Assembly (NCBI GenBank): GCA_964342805.1
Contig: CAYFHQ010000165.1
Span: 1-5,413 of the forward strand
Reading direction: 5' to 3'
DNA length: 5,413 nt
Source of the DNA: CAYFHQ01 sp964342805
GTDB taxonomy: Bacteria; Bacillota; Clostridia; Peptostreptococcales; Acidaminobacteraceae
Shown here: one piece after another, positions 1 to 5,413 of the stretch
How the letters are laid out: each line of letters starts with the position of its first letter
How positions within the stretch are numbered: position 1 is the first letter of the stretch
Translations under genes and position numbers: made by a program
The notes under the pieces: model-generated
Told to the model about the DNA's origin: nothing
Database searches by the model: none
Seen by the model: the letters and a program-made list of their open reading frames with translations, nothing else

Positions 1-53
1 CAGTGGCGGCGCAAAAAGCCATTTCAGGACAGACTGGTACGGAAATTGTGTAA
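1..53 (+). pseudogene. 5' remnant of chemoreceptor dCache domain, ended by in-frame TAA
   Basis: Reading codons from base 3 gives VAAQKAISGQTGTEIV and then TAA at 51-53. After the stop, the same frame continues without any shift as DYRGVPVFSSYKPLNIEG and on into the chemoreceptor. The two halves together fit the usual end of a dCache domain in Clostridia-type chemoreceptors, where 'GxTGTEI-x-x-DYRGVPVxSSYxPL' runs unbroken (family pattern recalled, not searched). The TAA therefore replaces a single sense codon. AAA, GAA or CAA would each need one base change. The gene's true start lies left of the window. The stop could be a real mutation, a sequencing or assembly error, or a readthrough site. 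TAA is used as a normal terminator elsewhere in the window (1320-1322, 3565-3567, and the mutase stop), so a changed genetic code is unlikely. Confidence 0.75.
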
Positions 54-119
54 GACTACCGGGGGGTTCCGGTATTTAGCTCTTATAAGCCCCTCAACAT
101 CGAAGGTGTTTCCTATGTC

Positions 120-1322
120 TTGCTCTCAGAATTAGACGAGGCAGAGGCTCTAGAAGCCCTCAACCGTTCACTCATTCAGATTATCATCACCGTCGCTATC
201 ACAGCCGTCATTGTTGTGGCAGTGGGTATTGTCTTTGCCAGCAGGCTCAGCAAGCCCCTTCGAACAACGGCTGACGTTTTAAAAGATATTTCTGAGGGTG
301 AAGGGGACCTAACCAAGCGGCTCAAGTCCAAATCCAAGGACGAGGTGGGCGCTGTAACCAAGTGGTTTAACACCTTTGCAGAAAAGATCAGGGTCATTGT
401 GGCCAGCGTCATCACCCAGGCCAAGGCCCTCATGGAGATCATTACAAGGGTGAATTCCTCCATGGCAGCAGCCAATGACAACCTCAATGAGATCACTGAG
501 GAACTCTTAACCGTCAATGACACCATCCAGCGGAATGCCAGTGTCGCCGAAGAAGCCAACGCTGGTATCGAGGAGATCAATAGTGCTGCCACCGCCATTT
601 CGGGTGACGCCCAGCAGACGGAAGAAGAAGGCCGGGCTGTTTTGGCCAACGTTCAAGCCGGTGTCGACAGCATGAATGAAGTAGTGAATGCCATTGACGA
701 AGTCATGGAATCCAGTTCGTCTGTTTCGGTTGAAATTTTGTCACTCAAGGGCGCATCTGATAAAATTAAGGATGCGGTTGAGCTGATCACCAATATTGCA
801 GAGCAGACCAACCTTCTTGCCCTAAACGCGTCCATTGAGGCGGCACGGGCTGGAGAGCATGGTCGGGGCTTTGCTGTAGTGGCAGAGAGTGTACGGAGTC
901 TAGCGGAAGAAAGCCGGGAGACCGCTGAGAAGATCAGTGGCATGATCGTTGAAATTACAGACAAGGCAGACAAGACGGCCAAGATCATGGAACAGGAACA
1001 AGAAGACATTACCAAGACGGTGACCATGGGCCACGAGGCCCGGGCCCTCTTCAACGAAATCGCCCAGCAAATGAGCGGTATTGCGGATCGGGTTTCGAAA
1101 ATTTCCAGTGCCAGTGAGCAGCAGTCAACCATCACCCAAGAAATGGCCAAGGCCATTGAGAGCTTGACCATGTCCACCCAGGACAATGCAGAAGCGGCCC
1201 ATACCATTAGTATGAAGGTCCAAGAGCAGAATGAGTTACTGGGTGACATTACCTCTGAGATTGTTGAAATTGCTGAGTCCAGTGCCGAACTGGACAACCT
1301 GGTCAACCAGTTCCAAGTATAA
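120..1322 (+). CDS. Methyl-accepting chemotaxis protein, C-terminal part (TM-HAMP-signalling domain)
   Basis: This open frame of 400 residues is the body of a transmembrane chemoreceptor, which controls the CheA kinase through CheW. Residues 1-17 (LSELDEAEALEALN region) are the last strand and linker of the dCache sensor. Residues 18-40 form a membrane helix (IIITVAITAVIVVAVGIVFA core). Residues 41-93 are HAMP, with conserved GDLT and DEVG. The rest is the long methyl-accepting coiled coil. Its hairpin tip starts at E228 (EQTNLLALNASIEAARAGE, with I239-E246 as the near-invariant core) and continues through GRGFAVVAESVRSLAEES. The protein ends in FQV with no NWETF-like CheR/CheB tether. The start given is only the first possible one after the TAA at 51-53: TTG at 120, preceded by AAGGTG at 103-108. 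A native protein should start several hundred codons further upstream, with a first membrane helix and most of dCache outside this window. Domain identity is certain; the start and whether the gene is functional are not. Confidence 0.85.
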   Translation: MLSELDEAEALEALNRSLIQIIITVAITAVIVVAVGIVFASRLSKPLRTTADVLKDISEGEGDLTKRLKSKSKDEVGAVTKWFNTFAEKIRVIVASVITQAKALMEIITRVNSSMAAANDNLNEITEELLTVNDTIQRNASVAEEANAGIEEINSAATAISGDAQQTEEEGRAVLANVQAGVDSMNEVVNAIDEVMESSSSVSVEILSLKGASDKIKDAVELITNIAEQTNLLALNASIEAARAGEHGRGFAVVAESVRSLAEESRETAEKISGMIVEITDKADKTAKIMEQEQEDITKTVTMGHEARALFNEIAQQMSGIADRVSKISSASEQQSTITQEMAKAIESLTMSTQDNAEAAHTISMKVQEQNELLGDITSEIVEIAESSAELDNLVNQFQV

Positions 1323-1347
1323 TCAATATGTGAACGATCCATCCTAT

Positions 1348-1396
1348 GGAAGGCCCTTGTTCAATGGAATGAGCAGGGGCTTTCCTTTACTTTACC
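1348..1396 (+). terminator. Probable Rho-independent terminator after the chemoreceptor gene
   Basis: Bases 1348-1362 pair with 1371-1385 over 15 consecutive base pairs, counting three G-U pairs, around an 8-nt loop (AATGGAAT). The GC-rich part of the stem is GCCCTTGTTC / GAGCAGGGGC. The stem is followed by an interrupted T-rich stretch, TTTACTTTACC. It begins 26 bases after the chemoreceptor stop codon, which is where a terminator is expected. The T tract is broken by A and C, so termination may be partial, with some readthrough into the kinase gene. Confidence 0.6.
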
Positions 1397-1453
1397 TACA
1401 AGTTGTCGCCTATTTACAGGCAGGAGACCTGTTTACACAAAGCACTCCAGGGG

Positions 1454-1460
1454 GGAGGTG
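1454..1460 (+). promoter_or_regulatory. Ribosome binding site fixing the kinase start
   Basis: GGAGGTG lies 4 bases before ATG 1465 (6 bases after the GGAGG core), inside a run of eight purine-rich bases. The frame stays open upstream to 1231, but those codons overlap the chemoreceptor and the terminator hairpin. No other in-frame start has such a site, so 1465 is the start chosen. I see no convincing sigma-A promoter between the terminator and this site. Confidence 0.85.
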
Positions 1461-1464
1461 GGCC

Positions 1465-3567
1465 ATGAAACGATTGGGCAATCAAATAGTAGTCATTGTA
1501 GTTACCATTACCCTGGTTGCAACAGGACTGATGGGTATTTTGCTCTACCAACGTTCCTCCGCGATCATTACGGAAGAGGCAACAGACAAGTTGGAGCAAC
1601 TGTCCTTGCAGATAGCAGAGCAGTTCAATAGTGAGCTCCGCCAAGTGGAACTCCTCCGTGAACAGGTCGACCGGGTGGTAGTGGGCAACCTGGATATGTC
1701 CAGGTTGGAGGAACCAGGCTACTTTGACCACTTGGAAGACCTCCTGGCTCCCACCCTGAGGGAGATGGCCCAGGAGGCCAAGATCACCAAGTCGGTCTAT
1801 GTCTTCTTTGACCCAGACTTGACCGGAGAGCCCCATGACATTTGGTTTGCTGACCTGGACAATGATGGGGCGGTCACCAGACAAGAGGTTTTTCCCTTGT
1901 CCTTTTACCAGGAGGAGACGGAAGACAAGCAGTGGTGGTTTTCACCAAAAAGGACGGGCCAAGCCAACTGGACAGACCCCTATATGGGCAATGTGGACGC
2001 AGACGCCCATGTGACCTATATCTCCCACACATCCCCCATATACATAGAGGGACGTTTTATCGGTGTGACCGGGACAGATTATTTTTACGACAGCATGAAG
2101 CAACGGATTAAAGAAATTGAGGTCTACAACAATGGATATGCCTCCCTGTTCAACGAGAACTTGGAGCTTTTGGTTCATCCGGAGATTGCCAATGGAACCC
2201 CCCTGGCAGAAGTCAACCAAGGGACCTATGCCTGGATGAGTGAGGTCATGAAGGCCAAGGGGAGCGGGTCCATTGAGTATAACTGGATTGATGGTTATGA
2301 CAAGATCATGGCCTTTTCGGCCCTGGACAATGGCTGGACCATAGCGGTCATGCCCAGGAAGGAAGACGTCCTGGCTCCAGTTCGTCAATTGAGGGACATC
2401 GGATTTTTGCTGGTTCTTGTGGGGACCCTGTTTGGGGCTACAGCAGCCCTTGTGTTGGGTCGACAGATCGTCAGTCCCATTGAGGACATTGTAAAGGACA
2501 TTGACCGCATTGGGCTGGGCAACTACGATGATCCCATTGCCGACGGATTCCTAAGGAGGCAAGACGAGGTAGGGGTTTTAGCCTCAGCCGTGGAACGGAT
2601 GCGTGTCCTCCAGGCCAGGACCTTTGAGGAAGTTCGGGAAAAGAACGATGAGCTGGAGCACAAGGTCCAGGAGCGAACAGATGAACTCCGGACCACCAAT
2701 CACTACTTGGAACATTCCTTGGCCCAAATGGAAGAACAGCAGGCCACCCTCATAGAAACCAATGACCAATTGGAAAGGTCCCTCGATACCATTGAAAAGA
2801 CCCAGCGCCAGCTGATCGAGTCTGAGAAGATCGCTGCCCTGGGCTACTTGGTTGGGGGTATCGCCCATGAGATCAATACTCCCGTAGGTAACAGCATTAC
2901 CTTGTCCAGCTTTTTAAAGAAGCAGACCCACCGGGTCAAGTCAGCCGTCCAAGAGGGGGCCCTGACCCGGTCAGACCTGGGGTCTTACTTGGAGGAAGTA
3001 GACCATGCCTCAGACACCCTCCTGCGGAACCTGGCGGTTTCCAGTGACTTGGTTGAGAAGTTCAAGCAGTTGGCTGCCGGCGAGTCCAAATGGAATCGGA
3101 TTTCCTTTCGGGTCCATGACTATATTCAAGAAATCATCCGGTCAACGGCGGCCCTCCACCAGCGGGAGGACATTCAAGTTACTGTGGTTTGTCCCCAGGA
3201 CCTGGAGATTACCAGTGACCCGGGCAAGTTTTCTCAAATCCTCAGCAACCTCCTGACCAATGCTGTGGTCCATGGATTTGAGGGGAGACAGGCTGGAAGG
3301 ATTATTGTTGAAGTGGACCTCCATGACGATGTCCTCTACTTAACGGTTATGGACAACGGGGTTGGGATATCCAAGGACCATGTGGACCGGATATTTGATC
3401 CCTTCTTTACCACCAAGTTCAGTGGCAACACCACTGGTCTAGGTTTGAATGTGGTCTATAATATTGTGACCAAGTTATTTGACGGAAATATTAGGGTGGA
3501 AACAGATCCTGGCAAGGGAACAACCTTCTACATGACCCTTTATCCCTTCCGGGAGGAAGAGGAATAA
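1465..3567 (+). CDS. Membrane sensor histidine kinase, dCache-HAMP-coiled coil-HisKA-HATPase
   Basis: The 700-residue protein is a sensor kinase that autophosphorylates on histidine and passes phosphate to a response regulator. Its partner is not encoded next to it in this window. Membrane helices lie at about 8-27 and 312-333. They flank an extracytoplasmic dCache-like sensor (about 30-310) with the usual landmarks W157-W158, W169TDPY173, VTY (183-185) and the GVTGTD motif ending at D205. HAMP is at about 333-383 (DEVG present), followed by a long coiled coil at about 386-460. The H-box is GGIAHEINTPVGN with phospho-acceptor H468. E469xxT472 fits the phosphatase motif of HisKA proteins, so the enzyme may be bifunctional. 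The ATP-binding domain shows the N-box (N599), the G1 box (D630NGVGI), the F-box (D645PFFTTK) and the G2 box (G658LGLN). All expected catalytic residues are present. D130-E141 match a calcium EF-hand loop. The protein ends in REEEE. The signal sensed cannot be read from sequence. The gene starts 142 bases after the chemoreceptor, beyond a probable terminator. Confidence 0.93.
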   Translation: MKRLGNQIVVIVVTITLVATGLMGILLYQRSSAIITEEATDKLEQLSLQIAEQFNSELRQVELLREQVDRVVVGNLDMSRLEEPGYFDHLEDLLAPTLREMAQEAKITKSVYVFFDPDLTGEPHDIWFADLDNDGAVTRQEVFPLSFYQEETEDKQWWFSPKRTGQANWTDPYMGNVDADAHVTYISHTSPIYIEGRFIGVTGTDYFYDSMKQRIKEIEVYNNGYASLFNENLELLVHPEIANGTPLAEVNQGTYAWMSEVMKAKGSGSIEYNWIDGYDKIMAFSALDNGWTIAVMPRKEDVLAPVRQLRDIGFLLVLVGTLFGATAALVLGRQIVSPIEDIVKDIDRIGLGNYDDPIADGFLRRQDEVGVLASAVERMRVLQARTFEEVREKNDELEHKVQERTDELRTTNHYLEHSLAQMEEQQATLIETNDQLERSLDTIEKTQRQLIESEKIAALGYLVGGIAHEINTPVGNSITLSSFLKKQTHRVKSAVQEGALTRSDLGSYLEEVDHASDTLLRNLAVSSDLVEKFKQLAAGESKWNRISFRVHDYIQEIIRSTAALHQREDIQVTVVCPQDLEITSDPGKFSQILSNLLTNAVVHGFEGRQAGRIIVEVDLHDDVLYLTVMDNGVGISKDHVDRIFDPFFTTKFSGNTTGLGLNVVYNIVTKLFDGNIRVETDPGKGTTFYMTLYPFREEEE
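1852..1887 (+). other. EF-hand-like calcium-binding loop coded inside the kinase sensor domain
   Basis: Residues D130-L-D-N-D-G-A-V-T-R-Q-E141 match the 12-residue EF-hand loop at every key position: Asp at 1, 3 and 5, Gly at 6, a hydrophobic residue at 8, and Glu at 12. The loop lies in the predicted extracytoplasmic domain, after WFA and before VFPLSF. Related dCache proteins often have a D-x-D-x-D-G turn here (from memory), so it may be a family feature rather than a private one. Whether it binds calcium or only stabilises the fold is inference. Confidence 0.5.
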
Positions 3568-3590
3568 GCCGTAACAACTTGAGACAAAAC

Positions 3591-3648
3591 AAAAGGACCC
3601 CCTAGGGAATCACTTTTTCAAGTGGCCTACCTAGGGGGTCCATTTTTA
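3591..3648. terminator. Bidirectional Rho-independent terminator between convergent genes
   Basis: GGACCCCCTAGG (3595-3606) and CCTAGGGGGTCC (3630-3641) form a perfect 12-bp GC-rich stem. Inside it, CACTT (3611-3615) pairs with AAGTG (3620-3624) around a TTTC loop. On the + strand the stem is followed by ATTTTTATCTT, ending the kinase transcript. On the - strand it is followed by TTTTGTTTTG, ending the mutase transcript. The stem starts 28 bases after the kinase stop and ends 10 bases before the last codon of the mutase, so one hairpin serves both genes. Confidence 0.92.
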
Positions 3649-3650
3649 TC

Positions 3651-5159
3651 TTAGAAGCAAGACAAGTCTAATTGGTCATGGGTCTTTAGCCAAGCTTCCA
3701 GTCGGCTGGCCAGCTGGGCAACGCCCCCTGCCTGCTCAGACTCAATGTTGATTGGGAGAACAGGGTCGTGGAGGGAGAGGCGGATCAGCATCCAACCCTC
3801 TGCCTGGTCCATGGACGAACCAATACGGATACCTTCGAAGTTGTTGGGTACCAGGGTCAAGTCGTCATTTTCCTGGACAAATCGCTCCAGGTTGGCAATG
3901 ACGTTCTTGCCATAGTCGCCAAAGTCAGCAGCCTTGATCTTCACCCGGAACTCTTTGGACTCAGCGGGTTCTGCCAGGTCGGCAATCAGGTCAGACAGCT
4001 TTCTACCTTCGGCCTGGAGTTTGGATAGGGCAATCAGGGTCTTGGTGACAATGTAGGCACCGTCGTCCAGGAAGTAGTTTTCCTTCAGGGCCCCATGGCC
4101 AGAGGTTTCGATGGCCAGTGGACTGTCTGTACCCTGGTTGTTGAGGCGAACGGATTCATTAATAACGTTTTTGTAGCCCCGCTTAAATCTGTGGTGGACA
4201 CCACCCAGACCTTGAATGAAAGTCGCCAGGCCATCGGAAGTTACAGAGTCCGTAACAATGGTGCCGCCCGGTGTGTCTTCAAGAACAATAGCAGCCATTA
4301 GGGCAATGAGCCGGTTTCTATTGATGATCTTACCACCGCCATCTACTATGGCTGCCCTGTCCACGTCCGTGTCAAAGATAATACCCAGGTCAGCCCCAGT
4401 GGCAATGGTTGCCTGCTGAATGGCGTCCATGGCTGTATTGTCTTCCGGATTGGGAACGTGGTTGGGGAACATGCCATCTGGGTCTAAGAACTGGCTCCCC
4501 TCTGTGTTTGCGCCCAGTGTGGCCAAAACTTTAGAGGCATAGAATCCACCTGCGCCATTCCCAGCGTCCACAATAATGTGTAGGCCCGCCAGGGGCGTGT
4601 CATAGTGGTCAGGATGGTTTACACCCTTACGGATAATGTCTTGTAGGTGGGAAGCGTATCGGTCTACCAGGTCAAAGGTAGGAATGCTGCCAGTGGCCTT
4701 GGGTGCCTCAAGGGCGTCTTCGCAAGCCGTTAAAATAGCCTTGATATCAGGCTTGTCTAGGCCCCCGTCCTTGGTAAAGAACTTTAGACCATTCCGGTTG
4801 AATGGCAGGTGGCTGGCCGTGATCATAATACCACCCGTATACTGGGTTTCCTCAAAGATCGTACTCATGAACATGGACGGTGTTGAGGTAATACCACAAT
4901 TGTAAGCAGTCGCTCCCATGTGCTGTATACCATGGGCTGCAGCCGTCATTAGGGCTTCACCACTGATCCGGGAATCACGACCCAGACCGATTGTAATGTC
5001 TTCCACTGGCACCTTGCTCTTGTCTGCCAGCCACTTTGCGAAAGCTGCAGTAATTCGCTGCACTTCCACCTCTGTCAATGTAACAGGTTCACCCGCTACA
5101 CCCTCCACGGCAACACCGCGGATATCTGACCCATTTTGAAGCTTCAACCATTTACTCAT
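3651..5159 (-). CDS. Alpha-D-phosphohexomutase (phosphoglucomutase/phosphomannomutase family)
   Basis: The 502-residue cytoplasmic enzyme belongs to the family that moves phosphate between C1 and C6 of hexoses such as glucose or mannose, supplying precursors for cell-surface sugars. The four family landmarks appear in order. The N-terminal NGSDIRG (9-15) is followed by the phosphoserine loop T114-A-S116-H-L-P, with S116 the expected phosphorylated residue. The metal site is D263-T-D265-V-D267-R268, and the sugar-specificity loop is E351-T-S-G-H-G356. The C-terminal phosphate-binding loop is atypical: R460LSLHDPVLPINIES replaces the common RPSGTEP type. The serine loop has LP where most members have NP. 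The length is normal for a full four-domain enzyme. ATG at 5159 is chosen because AAGGAGG (5167-5173) sits 7 bases upstream. It has its own promoter and terminator and is not in an operon here. The substrate (glucose-, mannose- or another sugar phosphate) cannot be decided from sequence, so no symbol is given. Confidence 0.93.
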   Translation of the reverse strand: MSKWLKLQNGSDIRGVAVEGVAGEPVTLTEVEVQRITAAFAKWLADKSKVPVEDITIGLGRDSRISGEALMTAAAHGIQHMGATAYNCGITSTPSMFMSTIFEETQYTGGIMITASHLPFNRNGLKFFTKDGGLDKPDIKAILTACEDALEAPKATGSIPTFDLVDRYASHLQDIIRKGVNHPDHYDTPLAGLHIIVDAGNGAGGFYASKVLATLGANTEGSQFLDPDGMFPNHVPNPEDNTAMDAIQQATIATGADLGIIFDTDVDRAAIVDGGGKIINRNRLIALMAAIVLEDTPGGTIVTDSVTSDGLATFIQGLGGVHHRFKRGYKNVINESVRLNNQGTDSPLAIETSGHGALKENYFLDDGAYIVTKTLIALSKLQAEGRKLSDLIADLAEPAESKEFRVKIKAADFGDYGKNVIANLERFVQENDDLTLVPNNFEGIRIGSSMDQAEGWMLIRLSLHDPVLPINIESEQAGGVAQLASRLEAWLKTHDQLDLSCF

Positions 5160-5166
5160 TGGTGGT

Positions 5167-5173
5167 CCTCCTT
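5167..5173 (-). promoter_or_regulatory. Ribosome binding site of the mutase gene
   Basis: On the - strand, AAGGAGG is followed by the 7-base spacer ACCACCA and then the ATG. This is a near-perfect Shine-Dalgarno site at good spacing and supports the start at 5159. Confidence 0.9.
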
Positions 5174-5189
5174 CTTCTTATCATTGATT

Positions 5190-5217
5190 ATTATACCGGA
5201 AGTGAGGGGTCTTACAA
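5190..5217 (-). promoter_or_regulatory. Sigma-A-type promoter of the mutase gene
   Basis: On the - strand, TTGTAA (5212-5217, four of six consensus bases) is followed by a 16-base spacer and a perfect TATAAT (5190-5195). Transcription should start near 5183, giving a leader of about 24 bases that contains the ribosome binding site. No riboswitch or leader structure fits in so short a leader. Confidence 0.7.
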
Positions 5218-5242
5218 TTTTTTTCTCGCACTTTCTCAACTT

Positions 5243-5264
5243 TTTTCAAAAAAGGTTTTGAAAA
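5243..5264. repeat. Perfect 9-bp inverted repeat over the tRNA -35 element
   Basis: TTTTCAAAA (5243-5251) and TTTTGAAAA (5256-5264) are exact reverse complements separated by AAGG. The right arm contains the TTGAAA -35 hexamer of the tRNA promoter. The repeat could be an operator or simply AT-rich upstream promoter sequence. It lies in a region with T7 (5218-5224), T6 (5241-5246) and A6 (5248-5253) tracts that may bend DNA or contact the RNA polymerase alpha subunit. Confidence 0.45.
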
Positions 5265-5285
5265 CGGTGGGGAGTATGCTATAAT
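5258..5285 (+). promoter_or_regulatory. Strong sigma-A-type promoter of the tRNA-Leu gene
   Basis: TTGAAA (5258-5263, five of six consensus bases) is followed by a 16-base spacer and TATAAT (5280-5285, perfect). A TGC directly before the -10 box forms an extended -10. Transcription should start near 5291-5293, leaving a leader of just under 40 bases before the mature tRNA. AT-rich tracts upstream fit the UP-element pattern of stable RNA genes. The promoter faces away from the mutase promoter. Confidence 0.82.
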
Positions 5286-5293
5286 CAATTTTG

Positions 5294-5315
5294 TCAGCGA
5301 GATTTGAGTCGCTGA
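5294..5315 (+). other. Hairpin in the 5' leader of the tRNA precursor
   Basis: TCAGCGA (5294-5300) and TCGCTGA (5309-5315) are perfect 7-bp complements around the 8-nt loop GATTTGAG. The hairpin lies between the predicted transcription start and the first base of the tRNA, within the part removed by RNase P. It is not followed by a T tract on either strand, so it is not an intrinsic terminator. Confidence 0.5.
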
Positions 5316-5329
5316 AAACAAGTAAACAT

Positions 5330-5413
5330 GCGGGTATGGCGGAATTGGCAGACGCGCCAGATTTAGGTTCTGGTGTCTACGACGTGGGGGTTCAAGTCCC
5401 TCTACCCGCACCA
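5330..5413 (+). tRNA. tRNA-Leu, anticodon UAG
   Basis: This 84-base gene folds as a complete class II tRNA. The acceptor stem is GCGGGTA (5330-5336) with TACCCGC (5403-5409), followed by discriminator A and an encoded CCA (5411-5413). The D stem is GCG/CGC (5339-5341, 5353-5355) with the conserved GG in its loop. The anticodon stem CCAGA/TCTGG (5357-5361, 5369-5373) holds the loop TTTAGGT with anticodon TAG at 5364-5366, which reads CUN leucine codons. A long variable arm pairs TGTC with GACG around TAC, as expected for leucine. The T arm has GGGGG, the TTCAAGT loop and CCCTC. The discriminator A is the leucine type. The gene ends at the last base of the window, so a further tRNA gene or an integration site beyond it cannot be seen. 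Confidence 0.97.

Noticed and set aside
1..1322. Stop-codon reassignment as explanation of the TAA in the chemoreceptor
   Set aside because: TAA ends the chemoreceptor, the kinase and the mutase, each directly before a terminator-like hairpin, so it is read as a stop in this genome.
176..1342. Long open frames on the - strand opposite the chemoreceptor
   Set aside because: They mirror the codon pattern of the coding strand, have Ser/Ala/Leu-rich low-complexity translations and show no family motifs.
1231..1464. N-terminal extension of the kinase frame back to 1231
   Set aside because: The added 78 residues overlap the chemoreceptor in another frame and cross the terminator hairpin, with no ribosome binding site, while ATG 1465 has GGAGGTG and starts directly with a membrane helix.
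1414..3324. Open frames on the - strand and an extra + frame (3005-3256) within the kinase gene
   Set aside because: They are antisense or out-of-frame shadows of a gene whose domains are complete. None has a recognisable motif.
3595..3641. The long palindrome as an insertion-sequence end or recombination site
   Set aside because: Its position between two convergent stop codons and the T tracts on both strands are fully explained by a bidirectional terminator. No transposase or target duplication is present.
3768..5139. Several short + strand open frames opposite the mutase
   Set aside because: They lie wholly within the mutase gene, lack convincing ribosome binding sites and give no recognisable protein.
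5181..5411. A 76-codon - strand open frame at the right end
   Set aside because: It runs antisense through the complete tRNA-Leu gene and both promoters, and its N-terminal residues are just the tRNA complement.
5330..5413. tRNA gene as an attachment site for an integrated element
   Set aside because: The window ends at the tRNA, and no integrase or repeated tRNA 3' end is visible in it.

Overview
The window reads as chromosomal DNA from a Gram-positive bacterium, most likely an anaerobic, motile member of the Bacillota (Clostridia-like). This is an inference from the strong GGAGG-type ribosome binding sites, the sigma-A promoters, the CCA-encoding tRNA and the style of the dCache sensor proteins. 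I cannot name a genus. Nothing looks like a phage, transposon, CRISPR array or other mobile element.

Layout, left to right. Bases 1-1322 (+) are the 3' part of a methyl-accepting chemotaxis protein gene: the end of a dCache sensor domain, a membrane helix, HAMP, and the full cytoplasmic signalling hairpin. The reading frame is broken by a TAA at 51-53 inside well-matching dCache sequence, so the gene is a nonsense-mutated pseudogene, is expressed from an internal start, or contains a sequence error. A 15-bp hairpin with an interrupted T tract (1348-1396) looks like its terminator. Bases 1465-3567 (+) encode a 700-residue membrane sensor histidine kinase with a dCache domain, a HAMP domain, a long coiled coil and an HATPase core. 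No response regulator lies next to it in the window. Its sensor domain contains a sequence that fits a canonical EF-hand calcium loop. A strong bidirectional terminator (3591-3648) separates it from a convergent gene at 3651-5159 (-), a 502-residue alpha-D-phosphohexomutase of the 'TASHLP' type with its own promoter. A complete tRNA-Leu(UAG) gene (5330-5413, +) ends exactly at the window edge and is transcribed divergently from the mutase, from a near-consensus promoter.

The first two genes are both membrane sensors with extracytoplasmic dCache domains. They point to environmental sensing, one feeding chemotaxis and the other a two-component pathway through an unlinked regulator. The mutase and the tRNA are separate housekeeping-type units that share a 170-bp divergent promoter region. 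That region holds a perfect 9-bp inverted repeat over the tRNA -35 element.

I did not find a convincing undescribed system. The items most worth a second look are the in-frame stop in the chemoreceptor, the EF-hand-like loop in the kinase sensor, and the variant active-site loops of the mutase.
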